This document shows, in pieces, positions 13,955-20,172 of a stretch of DNA of 20,172 nucleotides. The number at the start of each line of letters is the position of its first letter. Position 1 is the first letter of the stretch. The stretch is from Bacillota bacterium (GTDB lineage Bacteria; Bacillota; Clostridia; Christensenellales; CAG-138): positions 1 through 20,172 of the forward strand of contig JAEWZS010000202.1 of NCBI GenBank assembly GCA_023458355.1, given 5' to 3'. The notes beneath the pieces were generated by a model, which saw nothing but the letters and a program-made list of their open reading frames with translations, searched no databases and was not told the origin of the DNA. The position numbers and the translations under genes were made by a program.

Positions 13955-15040
13955 TCACATCACCGCCTCCTGCGTATTTGCCGTTTTTCTTTTTACGGCT
14001 TTACCGAGCAGCCAAGACACCTTATCTTTCACGATCGGAGAACTGATGCACACCAAGAGGATTATTACGAGTGCTTTGAAAAAACGTATAGATTCAGAAG
14101 TGACCCCAGGCATTCCATACAATGTGACGACCAGCGCCTGAATCGTATATGCACCGATAACAGACCCCGCCAAGCTGAATTTTCCGCCACCAAGCGCATT
14201 TCCTCCGATGGCAACCGCCAATATGGCGTCCATCTCAATATCTTGCGCAATGGTGCTATAATTCACGGTTGACATTCTGCTAACCTTGATGAAAGCGGCA
14301 ATCCCCACAAAAATGCCCATGGCAGCAAATGTCATAAATTTAATCATGGTGGGGTTTAATCCGTTTAACCTGGCTGCTTTCTCATTCACGCCAACCGATT
14401 GTGTATACAAACCCAAATTTGTCAGTTTGAGCACAATGCCCATAATGATAAGACAAAGTATTGTAATAAGGATGGGCGTAGGGATGGGTACTCCGGGAAT
14501 GAATCCGCCGAAATAACCAAAAGATCTTTCGGAGATTTTAGCAATCTGTCCCCCGCCAATCCAATATCCGATGGATCTTCCGGCGGTAAACAGAATCAGT
14601 GTCGCAATCATGGGCTGGATACGGAATTTTGCGACCAGAACTCCGTTGAAGGCACCAAATACAATCGCTATAAGGCACCCCATAAGAAACGCGATAAAGG
14701 CGGGTGCTTGCAGTTCGGAGGGCGTGGTCTCATTTCCGCACAGAACGCGCATGATGACCCCGCCGGATATCGCAATCACTGCGCCGACGCTGATATCCTG
14801 CCCGCCTGCCGCCGCTGTGACGAGCGTCATGCCGATAGCAAGGATGGCAAGTTCTGATCCATTGTCCAAAATGCTGATGATATTGCCTGAGAGCACGGTG
14901 TTGCCGATATTGTTCACTTTCAGACTTAAGCTGAAAAACGCAGGGTTTACGGCAAGATTGATGATCGCAATAATCATTATTGAAACAACAGGGATCAACA
15001 GCTGCGCATTTTTTCGAATTTTGTCTTTTAACTTATTCAT
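13955..15040 (-). CDS. Sugar ABC transporter permease (RbsC/YtfT-like), first of two
   Basis: This 361-residue polytopic membrane protein is the partner of the next permease. Typical CUT2 permease stretches are LAILAIGMTLVTAAAGGQD followed by ISVGAVIAISGG (about 80-110), AKFRIQPMIATLILFTAGRS, GVNEKAARLNGLNP, and ILAVAIGGNALGGGKFSLAGS. The start at 15040 (MNKLKDKIRKNAQ) is chosen because GGGAGG lies 11 nt upstream, within the end of the ATPase gene; it overlaps that gene by 8 nt. An upstream in-frame ATG at 15112 would overlap the ATPase much further and has no better ribosome site. Expression is coupled to the ATPase. Confidence 0.9.
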   Translation of the reverse strand: MNKLKDKIRKNAQLLIPVVSIMIIAIINLAVNPAFFSLSLKVNNIGNTVLSGNIISILDNGSELAILAIGMTLVTAAAGGQDISVGAVIAISGGVIMRVLCGNETTPSELQAPAFIAFLMGCLIAIVFGAFNGVLVAKFRIQPMIATLILFTAGRSIGYWIGGGQIAKISERSFGYFGGFIPGVPIPTPILITILCLIIMGIVLKLTNLGLYTQSVGVNEKAARLNGLNPTMIKFMTFAAMGIFVGIAAFIKVSRMSTVNYSTIAQDIEMDAILAVAIGGNALGGGKFSLAGSVIGAYTIQALVVTLYGMPGVTSESIRFFKALVIILLVCISSPIVKDKVSWLLGKAVKRKTANTQEAVM

Positions 15041-16550
15041 TTTCCGCAATACCTCCCGCAATCGTGTGCATGATGGTATCCTGCGAGATTTTATCACCTT
15101 GTAATTCGCCAACGATTTTTCTGTCCCGCATAACGATCATGCGGGAGCAAACACGCAGCATTTCCTCGATTTCGGAGGAAATAAATGTAATTGCCATACC
15201 TTCTTGCGAAAGTTTAAGCACAAGCTTTTGAATTTCCACTTTTGTACCGATATCGATACCCCGCGTGGGCTCATCCAAAATTAAGTAGTCCGGGTGCGTG
15301 AGGAGCCACCGTGCGATTATGACTTTCTGTTGATTTCCGCCTGAAAGCAATTTGACCGGTGTATCGGTGGAAGCAGTTTTAATTCCAAGTAACCGGATGA
15401 ACTCATCTGCAAACGCTTCGGCTTCCAGTTTGGAGAAAGGACGGAAAAATCCCTTCATCACCTGTAATGCAATGATGATGTTCTCCCGTACGGATAAATC
15501 CTGCAATATCCCATCTTGCTTTCGGTCTTCAGGCAAATATCCGATTTTTGCACGTATTGCGTCGATTGGCTTTCGGATTTTTACCTTTTTACCGTTTACA
15601 TGAACTGTGCCGGCAAATGGCTTATCCGCGCCGAAGATGGTGCGGACACTCTCGCTGCGCCCGGACCCCAACAGACCGGTAAACCCGTTTACTTCACCTC
15701 TGCAAATCCGAAAATCGAAGGGGCGCGTCCCGTTCTCACCCGACAGACCCTGCGATTCATATACCGCGGGCGCATCTTCTTTACGGAGGTTGGCGCTCCC
15801 GTAAATTTCATTTAATCCTCCAAGCTCCTTGCCAAGCATTTTTGCAATCAATTGTACGCGCGGTAATTCTTCGATTTTATATTCGCCTACCAAATCACCG
15901 TTGCGTAATACGGTGATCCGATCACAAACTTCATACACCTGTTCCAAATAATGCGTGACAAAAACAATACCCACTCCCTGCGACTTCAGCCCGCGCATGA
16001 GAGAGAAGAGTTTAGAAACTTCTTTTTCGTCCAGAGAGGATGTCGGTTCATCCAAAATGAGTGCTTTGCATTCCATGTCCACCGCTCTCGCGATAGCCAC
16101 CATCTGCTGTACCGCGATAGAACAACCGGAGAGCTGCTGTGTTGGCTCTGCCGGAATACCTAAATTGTCCAATAACTCTTTTGCTTTTCGGTTGATTTTG
16201 CGCCAACGCAACAACTTATAGTTTCCACGCCCAATAAAGAGGTTCTCCGCTACGGTCAGATTCGGACACAAAGTCACTTCCTGATATACCGTGCTGATAC
16301 CCACAGATTGTGCTTCCTGCGGTGATTTGATTCGGAGCGGCTTAGATGAATTTGCGAGTGTAATATACCCTGCGTCCATGGGATACACCCCGGTCAGTAC
16401 TTTGATCAGGGTGGATTTTCCCGCGCCGTTCTCCCCCATAAGCGCGTGAATTTCTCCTTTTCTCAGGGTGAAATCCACATGTTTTAAAGCACGGACCCCG
16501 GGAAATGTCTTGCTGATATCCCGCATGGTCAAAATGACTTCGTCACGCAC
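15033..16550 (-). CDS. Sugar ABC transporter ATP-binding protein (two nucleotide-binding domains; GTG start)
   Basis: This cytoplasmic ATPase drives the sugar importer and has the tandem architecture of RbsA/YtfR (505 residues, about 500 expected). The first domain has Walker A GENGAGKST (39-47), a variant signature LSGCSIAVQQ and Walker B LILDEPTSSLD. The second has a degenerate Walker A (GLLGSGRSE), a full signature LSGGNQQK and Walker B LILDEPTRGIDIG. One intact and one degenerate P-loop is normal in this family. The start codon is GTG, with AAGGCGG about 7 nt upstream; an ATG eight codons later has no ribosome site. It lies 136 nt after the binding-protein gene, separated by a GC-rich hairpin, and overlaps the first permease. 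Confidence 0.93.
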   Translation of the reverse strand: MRDEVILTMRDISKTFPGVRALKHVDFTLRKGEIHALMGENGAGKSTLIKVLTGVYPMDAGYITLANSSKPLRIKSPQEAQSVGISTVYQEVTLCPNLTVAENLFIGRGNYKLLRWRKINRKAKELLDNLGIPAEPTQQLSGCSIAVQQMVAIARAVDMECKALILDEPTSSLDEKEVSKLFSLMRGLKSQGVGIVFVTHYLEQVYEVCDRITVLRNGDLVGEYKIEELPRVQLIAKMLGKELGGLNEIYGSANLRKEDAPAVYESQGLSGENGTRPFDFRICRGEVNGFTGLLGSGRSESVRTIFGADKPFAGTVHVNGKKVKIRKPIDAIRAKIGYLPEDRKQDGILQDLSVRENIIIALQVMKGFFRPFSKLEAEAFADEFIRLLGIKTASTDTPVKLLSGGNQQKVIIARWLLTHPDYLILDEPTRGIDIGTKVEIQKLVLKLSQEGMAITFISSEIEEMLRVCSRMIVMRDRKIVGELQGDKISQDTIMHTIAGGIAENE

Positions 16551-16607
16551 AATTATCCGCCTTTCCGCCCATGAACCTGCGATTAAGCTTTAACGTTGCA
16601 TGAAGAA

Positions 16608-16652
16608 CGCGGCGCTTTGTGCGCGGAATATATCCTCACACTTCGCGCCGCG
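16608..16652 (-). promoter_or_regulatory. Intergenic mRNA hairpin between binding-protein and ATPase genes
   Basis: CGCGGCGC (16608-16615) pairs exactly with GCGCCGCG (16645-16652), and GTG/CAC can pair inside the loop. No T-run follows on the minus strand, so it is not a standard terminator. Such hairpins after the binding-protein gene commonly protect its mRNA and give it higher expression than the membrane genes. The function here is inferred from position. Confidence 0.55.
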
Positions 16653-16686
16653 CAGTTCATTCAGTCATCATCAATGTATTCGAATC

Positions 16687-17658
16687 TTAACCCAATCCGT
16701 AGGTGTTGACATCATCCTCGGTAATCGTAGCGGCATCAAAGCCCTTTTCCACCGAAATGATCTTCTTCTGGGCGGGAGCGGTGCCGGCTTCAAGACCCTT
16801 AATGATGTCGTTGATTACGGAAGCTTGGAAGGGGCTGCACTGCCCGTCATAATTCCAGTTGCCTGCAAGCAGCTCCTGGAGTGCCCACTTGTTGCAGTCA
16901 AAGCCCATAACGACGACGTCCCCGTTTACACCGTGGGTAATACCTGCCGCGTCCAAAGCCTGCACAGCGCCTTGCGCCATGTTATCATTTTCTGCATAAA
17001 TAACATTGAAGGGCGTACCAGCGTTGATCACGGATTCTACAATTGTCTTTGCTTCTGCATCGCTCCAGTTTCCGGTCTGCTGCACCACTTTGGTCATCGT
17101 TCCGGCACTAAATTCAGCATCCAGTGCGTTTGTGCGGCCGATCTGTGCATCTGAACCCATCACACCCTGAATATGGATGACCTGATAGGTGTTGAGTTTC
17201 TGGTCCTTCAACCATGTGACCGCAGTGATACCTTCTTGCGCCATGTCCGAAACAACAGCCGCTTCATAAAGATCCTCGGGAGCGGAGACCATACGGTCAA
17301 ACAGAAGTATCTTGATTCCGGCTTCCTTTGCGGACTTGAAAGCGGCATCCCAACCGTCCGTCGCAGCTGCAGAGAGCAGAATATAATCCACACCGTCGGC
17401 AACAAACTGGTTGAATGCCGCGAGCTGCTCTTCGAACTTCAGGCTGTAGGCAAAGGATGCATCGTAGCCGTTTGCCTCTGTAAAGGTTCCCTGGAAGTCC
17501 TTTACATTAGCGGCGCGATAGCCGGATTCTTCCGGCGGGTTGTTGATAATCCCGACCTTAATGAGTGCTCCGTCATCTTTTGTCGATGCGGTTGTGCCAC
17601 AGGCGGTGAGTCCAATAACGAGGATCAGTGACAGCAGTAATAAAATAGCTTTCTTCAT
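16687..17658 (-). CDS. Sugar-binding lipoprotein of a CUT2-type ABC transporter (YtfQ-like)
   Basis: This secreted, lipid-anchored receptor captures the sugar outside the cell. The 323-residue protein starts with a lipoprotein signal peptide (MKKAILLLLSLILVIGLTAC), with the lipobox cysteine at residue 20. The mature part is a periplasmic-binding-protein type 1 domain: VGIINNPPEESGYRAANVKD, FVADGVDYILLSAAATDGWD, AGIKILLFDR, VIHIQGVMGSDAQIGRTNAL, NVIYAENDNMAQGAVQAL and VVVMGFDCNKWALQ. The order and motifs resemble YtfQ, the galactofuranose receptor, and related arabinose receptors. The start at 17658 has GGGGG 8 nt upstream. It is the first gene of the operon and divergent from the AraR-like regulator. 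L-arabinose is the substrate suggested by context, not proven by the binding pocket. Confidence 0.92.
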   Translation of the reverse strand: MKKAILLLLSLILVIGLTACGTTASTKDDGALIKVGIINNPPEESGYRAANVKDFQGTFTEANGYDASFAYSLKFEEQLAAFNQFVADGVDYILLSAAATDGWDAAFKSAKEAGIKILLFDRMVSAPEDLYEAAVVSDMAQEGITAVTWLKDQKLNTYQVIHIQGVMGSDAQIGRTNALDAEFSAGTMTKVVQQTGNWSDAEAKTIVESVINAGTPFNVIYAENDNMAQGAVQALDAAGITHGVNGDVVVMGFDCNKWALQELLAGNWNYDGQCSPFQASVINDIIKGLEAGTAPAQKKIISVEKGFDAATITEDDVNTYGLG

Positions 17659-17708
17659 TACGCATTCCCCCATTTTTTACATCCGCAAAAGCAGGATTAT
17701 TTATTGTT

Positions 17709-17734
17709 ATGAATTTAACACAGATAAAATTCAT
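17709..17734. promoter_or_regulatory. Inverted repeat over the operon promoter, candidate operator
   Basis: ATGAATTT (17709-17716) and AAATTCAT (17727-17734) are exact 8-bp inverted arms separated by 10 nt. They cover the -10 element and the spacer up to the -35. A protein bound here would block the operon promoter. The repeat differs from the ACAAAT-type sites nearer the regulator, so a second factor or chance is possible. Confidence 0.4.
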
Positions 17735-17740
17735 TGTCAA
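17712..17740 (-). promoter_or_regulatory. Promoter of the pentose transport/catabolism operon
   Basis: On the minus strand a perfect TTGACA (17735-17740) is followed after exactly 17 nt by TAAATT (17712-17717). It sits about 54 nt upstream of the lipoprotein start. This is the strongest vegetative-type promoter in the divergent region. Confidence 0.75.
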
Positions 17741-17811
17741 TGACTTGTACCTTATTTTTAGAACTAATATTTCACTATACCTGCATTTTATGTTAGTTGC
17801 TGGTATATTAT

Positions 17812-17822
17812 AATACAAATTT
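17812..17822 (+). promoter_or_regulatory. AraR-like half-site, copy 1
   Basis: AATACAAATTT at this position is repeated exactly at 17855-17865, 43 bp away, about four helical turns. It contains TACAAAT, the half-site of the B. subtilis AraR operator as I recall it. In-phase pairs suit cooperative repressor binding. Confidence 0.45.
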
Positions 17823-17844
17823 AATGCACCATAGAAAAATAATC

Positions 17845-17873
17845 TTGCAAAAAGAATACAAATTTGTTATACT
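17845..17873 (+). promoter_or_regulatory. Promoter of the AraR-like regulator with embedded palindrome
   Basis: TTGCAA (17845-17850) and TATACT (17868-17873) are spaced by 17 nt. The 10-bp palindrome ACAAATTTGT (17858-17867) fills the spacer up to the -10, and the second AATACAAATTT copy (17855-17865) lies over it. This layout predicts autorepression. Confidence 0.65.
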
Positions 17874-17901
17874 GCGTTATGAGGAAAGGCAGGACGGATG
17901 T

Positions 17902-18963
17902 ATGAAATATCAAAAAGTTATGGAAGATTTGCGGATGCATATCGAAAAAGGGGATTTTGCGGACGCAAACAAGCTTCCCACAGAAGACAACTTATGTACA
18001 CGGTATGGCGTGAGCAGACAAACTGTGAGACATGCATTGTCTCTTCTGGAGCAGGAGGGGTTGATTCGGCGGCAGCAAGGGAGCGGTTCGCATATCGTGC
18101 GTGCTGAGACTGCAAGCCCCAGGCAGCGGGTCATCGCCGTAATCACCACTTATATCAGCGACTATATCTTCCCAAGCATACTGCGTGAGATTGAGACAGT
18201 GCTGGCAAAAAACAACAGCAGACCGATGCTTTTTGCTACGCAGAACCAGGTGATAAGCGAGCGTAATGTCCTTACCTCACTCCTTTCTCTGCCTCAGCTT
18301 GATGGTATACTCGTGGAGGGTACAAAAACCGCACTGCCCAACCCGAATCTGGATTTATACAGGAAGCTTCTTGCGAGAAATATTCCTATCGTATTTATGA
18401 ACGGAAATTACCGAGAATTGGAAGTGCCAAGTGTACTGGACGACAACTTCAGCGGCGGATATATGCTTGTGCAGCACCTTTATAACAAAGGGCATAGAAA
18501 TATTGCGGGCGTCTTCAAGAGCGACGATATACAAGGCCACCAACGTTACGCGGGATATGCGCAGGCGATGCTCGAATGCGGGCTTGTACCCGACGATGCA
18601 CATATATGCTGGTACACCACAGAATCGAAAGAAGGAATCACTGCGTGGCAGGAACCGTTTGCGCAGCAGATTATTTCTGCGCTGAGCGGCTGCTCCGCCG
18701 TCGTTTGCTACAATGATGAAATCGCGGTGGCAGTTCTTAGTGCGATGCTCCGGCAAGGTTTACGGATTCCCGAAGATTTGGCAGTTGTCAGCTTTGATAA
18801 TAGTAAATACAGCGAAATAGGTCCGTTACGCATAACCTCTCTCTCGCACGGGGAAAACAATGTCGGCCGTCTTGCGGCACAGATGCTGGTGGAGCAACTC
18901 AATGGCGGTGTTCTTTCCTCCTGCTTAGCGCCTTGGACACTGGTTGTCCGGGACAGCGATTGA
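17902..18963 (+). CDS. araR: AraR-like transcriptional repressor (GntR HTH plus LacI-type sugar-binding domain)
   Basis: This 353-residue regulator has the AraR architecture. The N-terminal GntR-type winged helix (about 1-67) reads KLPTEDNLCTRYGVSRQTVR then LLEQEGLIRRQQGSGSHIV. A LacI/periplasmic-binding-type effector domain follows (from about 75): RQRVIAVITTYISDYIFPSI, LPQLDGILVEG, NIPIVFMNGNY, VLDDNFSGGYMLVQHLYNKG, HRNIAGVFKSDD, CYNDEIAVAVLSAML and IPEDLAVVSFDNSKYSEI. B. subtilis AraR is a repressor released by L-arabinose. The chosen ATG gives the HTH its usual distance from the N-terminus and has AGGACGG 5 nt upstream. It is divergent from the transport operon and shares a 243-nt regulatory region with it. 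The inducer is inferred from the araD-containing operon. Confidence 0.85.
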   Translation: MKYQKVMEDLRMHIEKGDFADANKLPTEDNLCTRYGVSRQTVRHALSLLEQEGLIRRQQGSGSHIVRAETASPRQRVIAVITTYISDYIFPSILREIETVLAKNNSRPMLFATQNQVISERNVLTSLLSLPQLDGILVEGTKTALPNPNLDLYRKLLARNIPIVFMNGNYRELEVPSVLDDNFSGGYMLVQHLYNKGHRNIAGVFKSDDIQGHQRYAGYAQAMLECGLVPDDAHICWYTTESKEGITAWQEPFAQQIISALSGCSAVVCYNDEIAVAVLSAMLRQGLRIPEDLAVVSFDNSKYSEIGPLRITSLSHGENNVGRLAAQMLVEQLNGGVLSSCLAPWTLVVRDSD

Positions 18964-18997
18964 TGGGTAAGTGATATAAATAATCTGCCAATTTAAG

Positions 18998-19060
18998 AAA
19001 ACGCGTCATACACGCTGATACCGAGCCGCGCTCGATGTATTAGGAAATGACGCGTTTTTT
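18998..19060. terminator. Long bidirectional intrinsic terminator after the AraR-like gene
   Basis: AAAACGCGTCAT (18998-19009) pairs exactly with ATGACGCGTTTT (19047-19058), and the T-run continues to 19060. The 37-nt loop contains a secondary CGAGC/GCTCG hairpin. On the minus strand the stem is followed by TTTTCTT, so it could also end a leftward transcript. It starts 35 nt after the regulator's stop. Confidence 0.8.
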
Positions 19061-19063
19061 CCT

Positions 19064-19186
19064 TTAAACTAAACTGAATTTTATATCTGAATCTCCATCT
19101 CCGTCGAACTCCGGCTCAATATGGTTATCTTTAATATGCTGCCGTTACGTTAGTAACTTCAACTGCTGCATTTTAAGAACTTCCTT
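19064..19186 (-). pseudogene. Possible decayed C-terminal gene fragment
   Basis: One minus-strand frame reads KEVLKMQQLKLLT, a TAA stop (19145-19147), then RQHIKDNHIEPEFDGDGDSD and IKFSLV with a final stop at 19064-19066. The acidic ending followed by a hydrophobic tail looks protein-like, and the terminator begins four bases later on that strand. Upstream the same frame meets another stop. I cannot name a family. It may be a remnant of a lost gene or chance. Confidence 0.25.
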
Positions 19187-19275
19187 GCGTGCCTAAATAT
19201 ATAGGGGATCATTTCTATAAAACAAAGCCCTAAACAATGTGCTTTTTAATTTTAGCTTTTCTCCGCCTGCCCCGG

Positions 19276-20121
19276 TCAGCTCCGGTCAGATAAGATACCG
19301 ATAGCTTCTGATTTCTTCCAGTCGCTTATGTATGCATCAATAGATGGATATCTCAAATTTCTATCTGCATTTATAGCTTTTGATGCAACGTTGAATAAAT
19401 GCTTGCCCGCACTCCATTTTTCTAACGTTCGGTCACGTCCGCCTCCAAACAGTTGAAACGCTGTAGCACCCATTAGAAAAACATTGGATCTTTCATCAAT
19501 TTCTGAGCCCAATTGAAATTCTTCCGGTGACATGTGTTGACTCGACCCCCACATTCGTCCTATCGGGTTGAAATAAGGTTTTTTATGATAAAACTCTATA
19601 TCACAAATCATTGTCCTGCGTTTCTCAAAATCATACATTATACATCCATCATAAAAATCAATTGCCACATAGTTGCATGTATGAACATGCTGATGAAATA
19701 CAAGTATATCAGTGTATATATATAGTTTTTCATTTATGGGTAAAGCAATAAACTTATCAAAAGAACTGTATTGTCTACCCATACACGCACCATCAAACCA
19801 TTCAAATATAGCAAGATAACCACCATCAATTGGTTTATGGTCAATTAGTTGTATTAAATTAGGATGCTGCAAATCTTCATAAATTGTTATCGTAGATATA
19901 AGTCTATCGATTGCCTCTTCTTTACTCGCGCGGCTTTTAGTCGTTGAAGTGCCAGCTATTTTTAGAAATAACTTCCTGTCACCGTCTTTAACACCAAAAC
20001 ATAAATTGCCTGAGTCTTGCTTATCGAATACGGTAAATACGGATCCATATTGCGACAAAAAAGAAAAATCGAAATCCTCTTTTAGTTCAAAAGAAACCTC
20101 ATCAATAACCTTCGTTACCAT
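19276..20121 (-). CDS. Divergent protein-kinase-like protein
   Basis: This 281-residue cytoplasmic protein has a eukaryotic-type kinase fold. A beta-3 lysine is likely in LFLKIA (Lys54), LQHPNLIQLIDH (85-96) matches the region before the hinge, and AIFEWFD fits the hinge. The catalytic loop reads YVAIDFYDGCIMYDF (151-165), with Asp155 kept but HRD reduced to AID and the usual Lys and Asn changed to Tyr and Cys. The DFG motif is CDIEFY (Asp174 kept), and the activation end is GSSQHMSPEEF followed by DERSNVFLMGATAFQLF, as in normal kinases. It resembles a small group of Bacillus/Paenibacillus kinase-like proteins of unknown substrate. The start at 20121 has AGAGG 7 nt upstream. The gene is more AT-rich than its neighbours, hinting at transfer. 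Confidence 0.8.
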   Translation of the reverse strand: MVTKVIDEVSFELKEDFDFSFLSQYGSVFTVFDKQDSGNLCFGVKDGDRKLFLKIAGTSTTKSRASKEEAIDRLISTITIYEDLQHPNLIQLIDHKPIDGGYLAIFEWFDGACMGRQYSSFDKFIALPINEKLYIYTDILVFHQHVHTCNYVAIDFYDGCIMYDFEKRRTMICDIEFYHKKPYFNPIGRMWGSSQHMSPEEFQLGSEIDERSNVFLMGATAFQLFGGGRDRTLEKWSAGKHLFNVASKAINADRNLRYPSIDAYISDWKKSEAIGILSDRS

Positions 20122-20172
20122 AATTGCCTCTGTAAAGTATGTCTTCAGCATAAACAAGGGGGGGAGCAAGTT

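Larger units (their letters stand above)
18964..19275. other. Intergenic region between the AraR-like gene and the kinase-like gene
   Basis: These 312 nt hold the long terminator and the possible decayed fragment listed separately. The remainder (19187-19275) is AT-rich apart from a short CCGGTCAGCTCCGGTCAG direct repeat near 19271, just outside the kinase-like gene's stop. No further gene, tRNA or promoter is evident. Confidence 0.5.

Noticed and set aside
18998..19060. Integron-like attC or other recombination site
   Set aside because: The imperfect structured loop is suggestive, but the exact stem followed by a T-run right after a gene is fully explained as a terminator; no integrase or cassette boundary was seen.

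Overview
The window looks like chromosomal DNA from a low-to-mid GC Clostridia-type Firmicute. It has strong AGGAGG-like ribosome binding sites, TTGACA/TATAAT-type promoters, tightly packed operons with ATGA stop/start overlaps, a Gram-positive lipoprotein signal, and an AraR-type (GntR HTH plus sugar-binding domain) regulator. This taxonomic reading is an inference from style and gene families.

Layout. (1) 1-1574, minus strand: a CbiM-type cobalt ECF transporter component fused to a PDGLE domain, running off the left edge. A roughly 155-nt structured leader ending in an intrinsic terminator precedes it, and upstream of that lies a DUF3842 protein. (2) 1741-4948, plus strand: a probable operon of a WYL regulator, a small zinc-ribbon protein, an unrecognised 362-aa protein, and an Fpg/Nei-like protein that lacks most of the usual catalytic residues. 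(3) 4967-8066, minus strand: a TetR regulator, a SAM methyltransferase, an iron-sulfur-flavoprotein-like reductase and a GNAT acetyltransferase, headed by a perfect 33-bp inverted repeat. Upstream of these is an AraC/GyrI-like regulator (8144-8971). (4) 9326-17658, minus strand: a complete pentose uptake and catabolism operon. Its order is sugar-binding lipoprotein, ABC ATPase, two permeases, FGGY kinase, AraD epimerase, and a fucose-isomerase-fold sugar isomerase. The AraR-like regulator is divergent (17902-18963), and the shared intergenic region holds two good promoters and several operator-like repeats. (5) 18964-20172: a strong terminator, a decayed ORF tail, and an AT-rich divergent protein-kinase-like gene.

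How the main block works (inference from family knowledge): the lipoprotein, ATPase and permeases import a pentose, most likely L-arabinose or a close relative. The isomerase makes the ketose, the kinase phosphorylates it to a ribulose 5-phosphate, and AraD epimerises this to D-xylulose 5-phosphate for the pentose phosphate pathway. The AraR-like protein represses both directions until sugar binds. The isomerase is not an AraA homologue but belongs to the fucose isomerase fold, and the kinase looks shorter than its relatives.

No rRNA, tRNA, CRISPR array, transposase or complete mobile element was seen.
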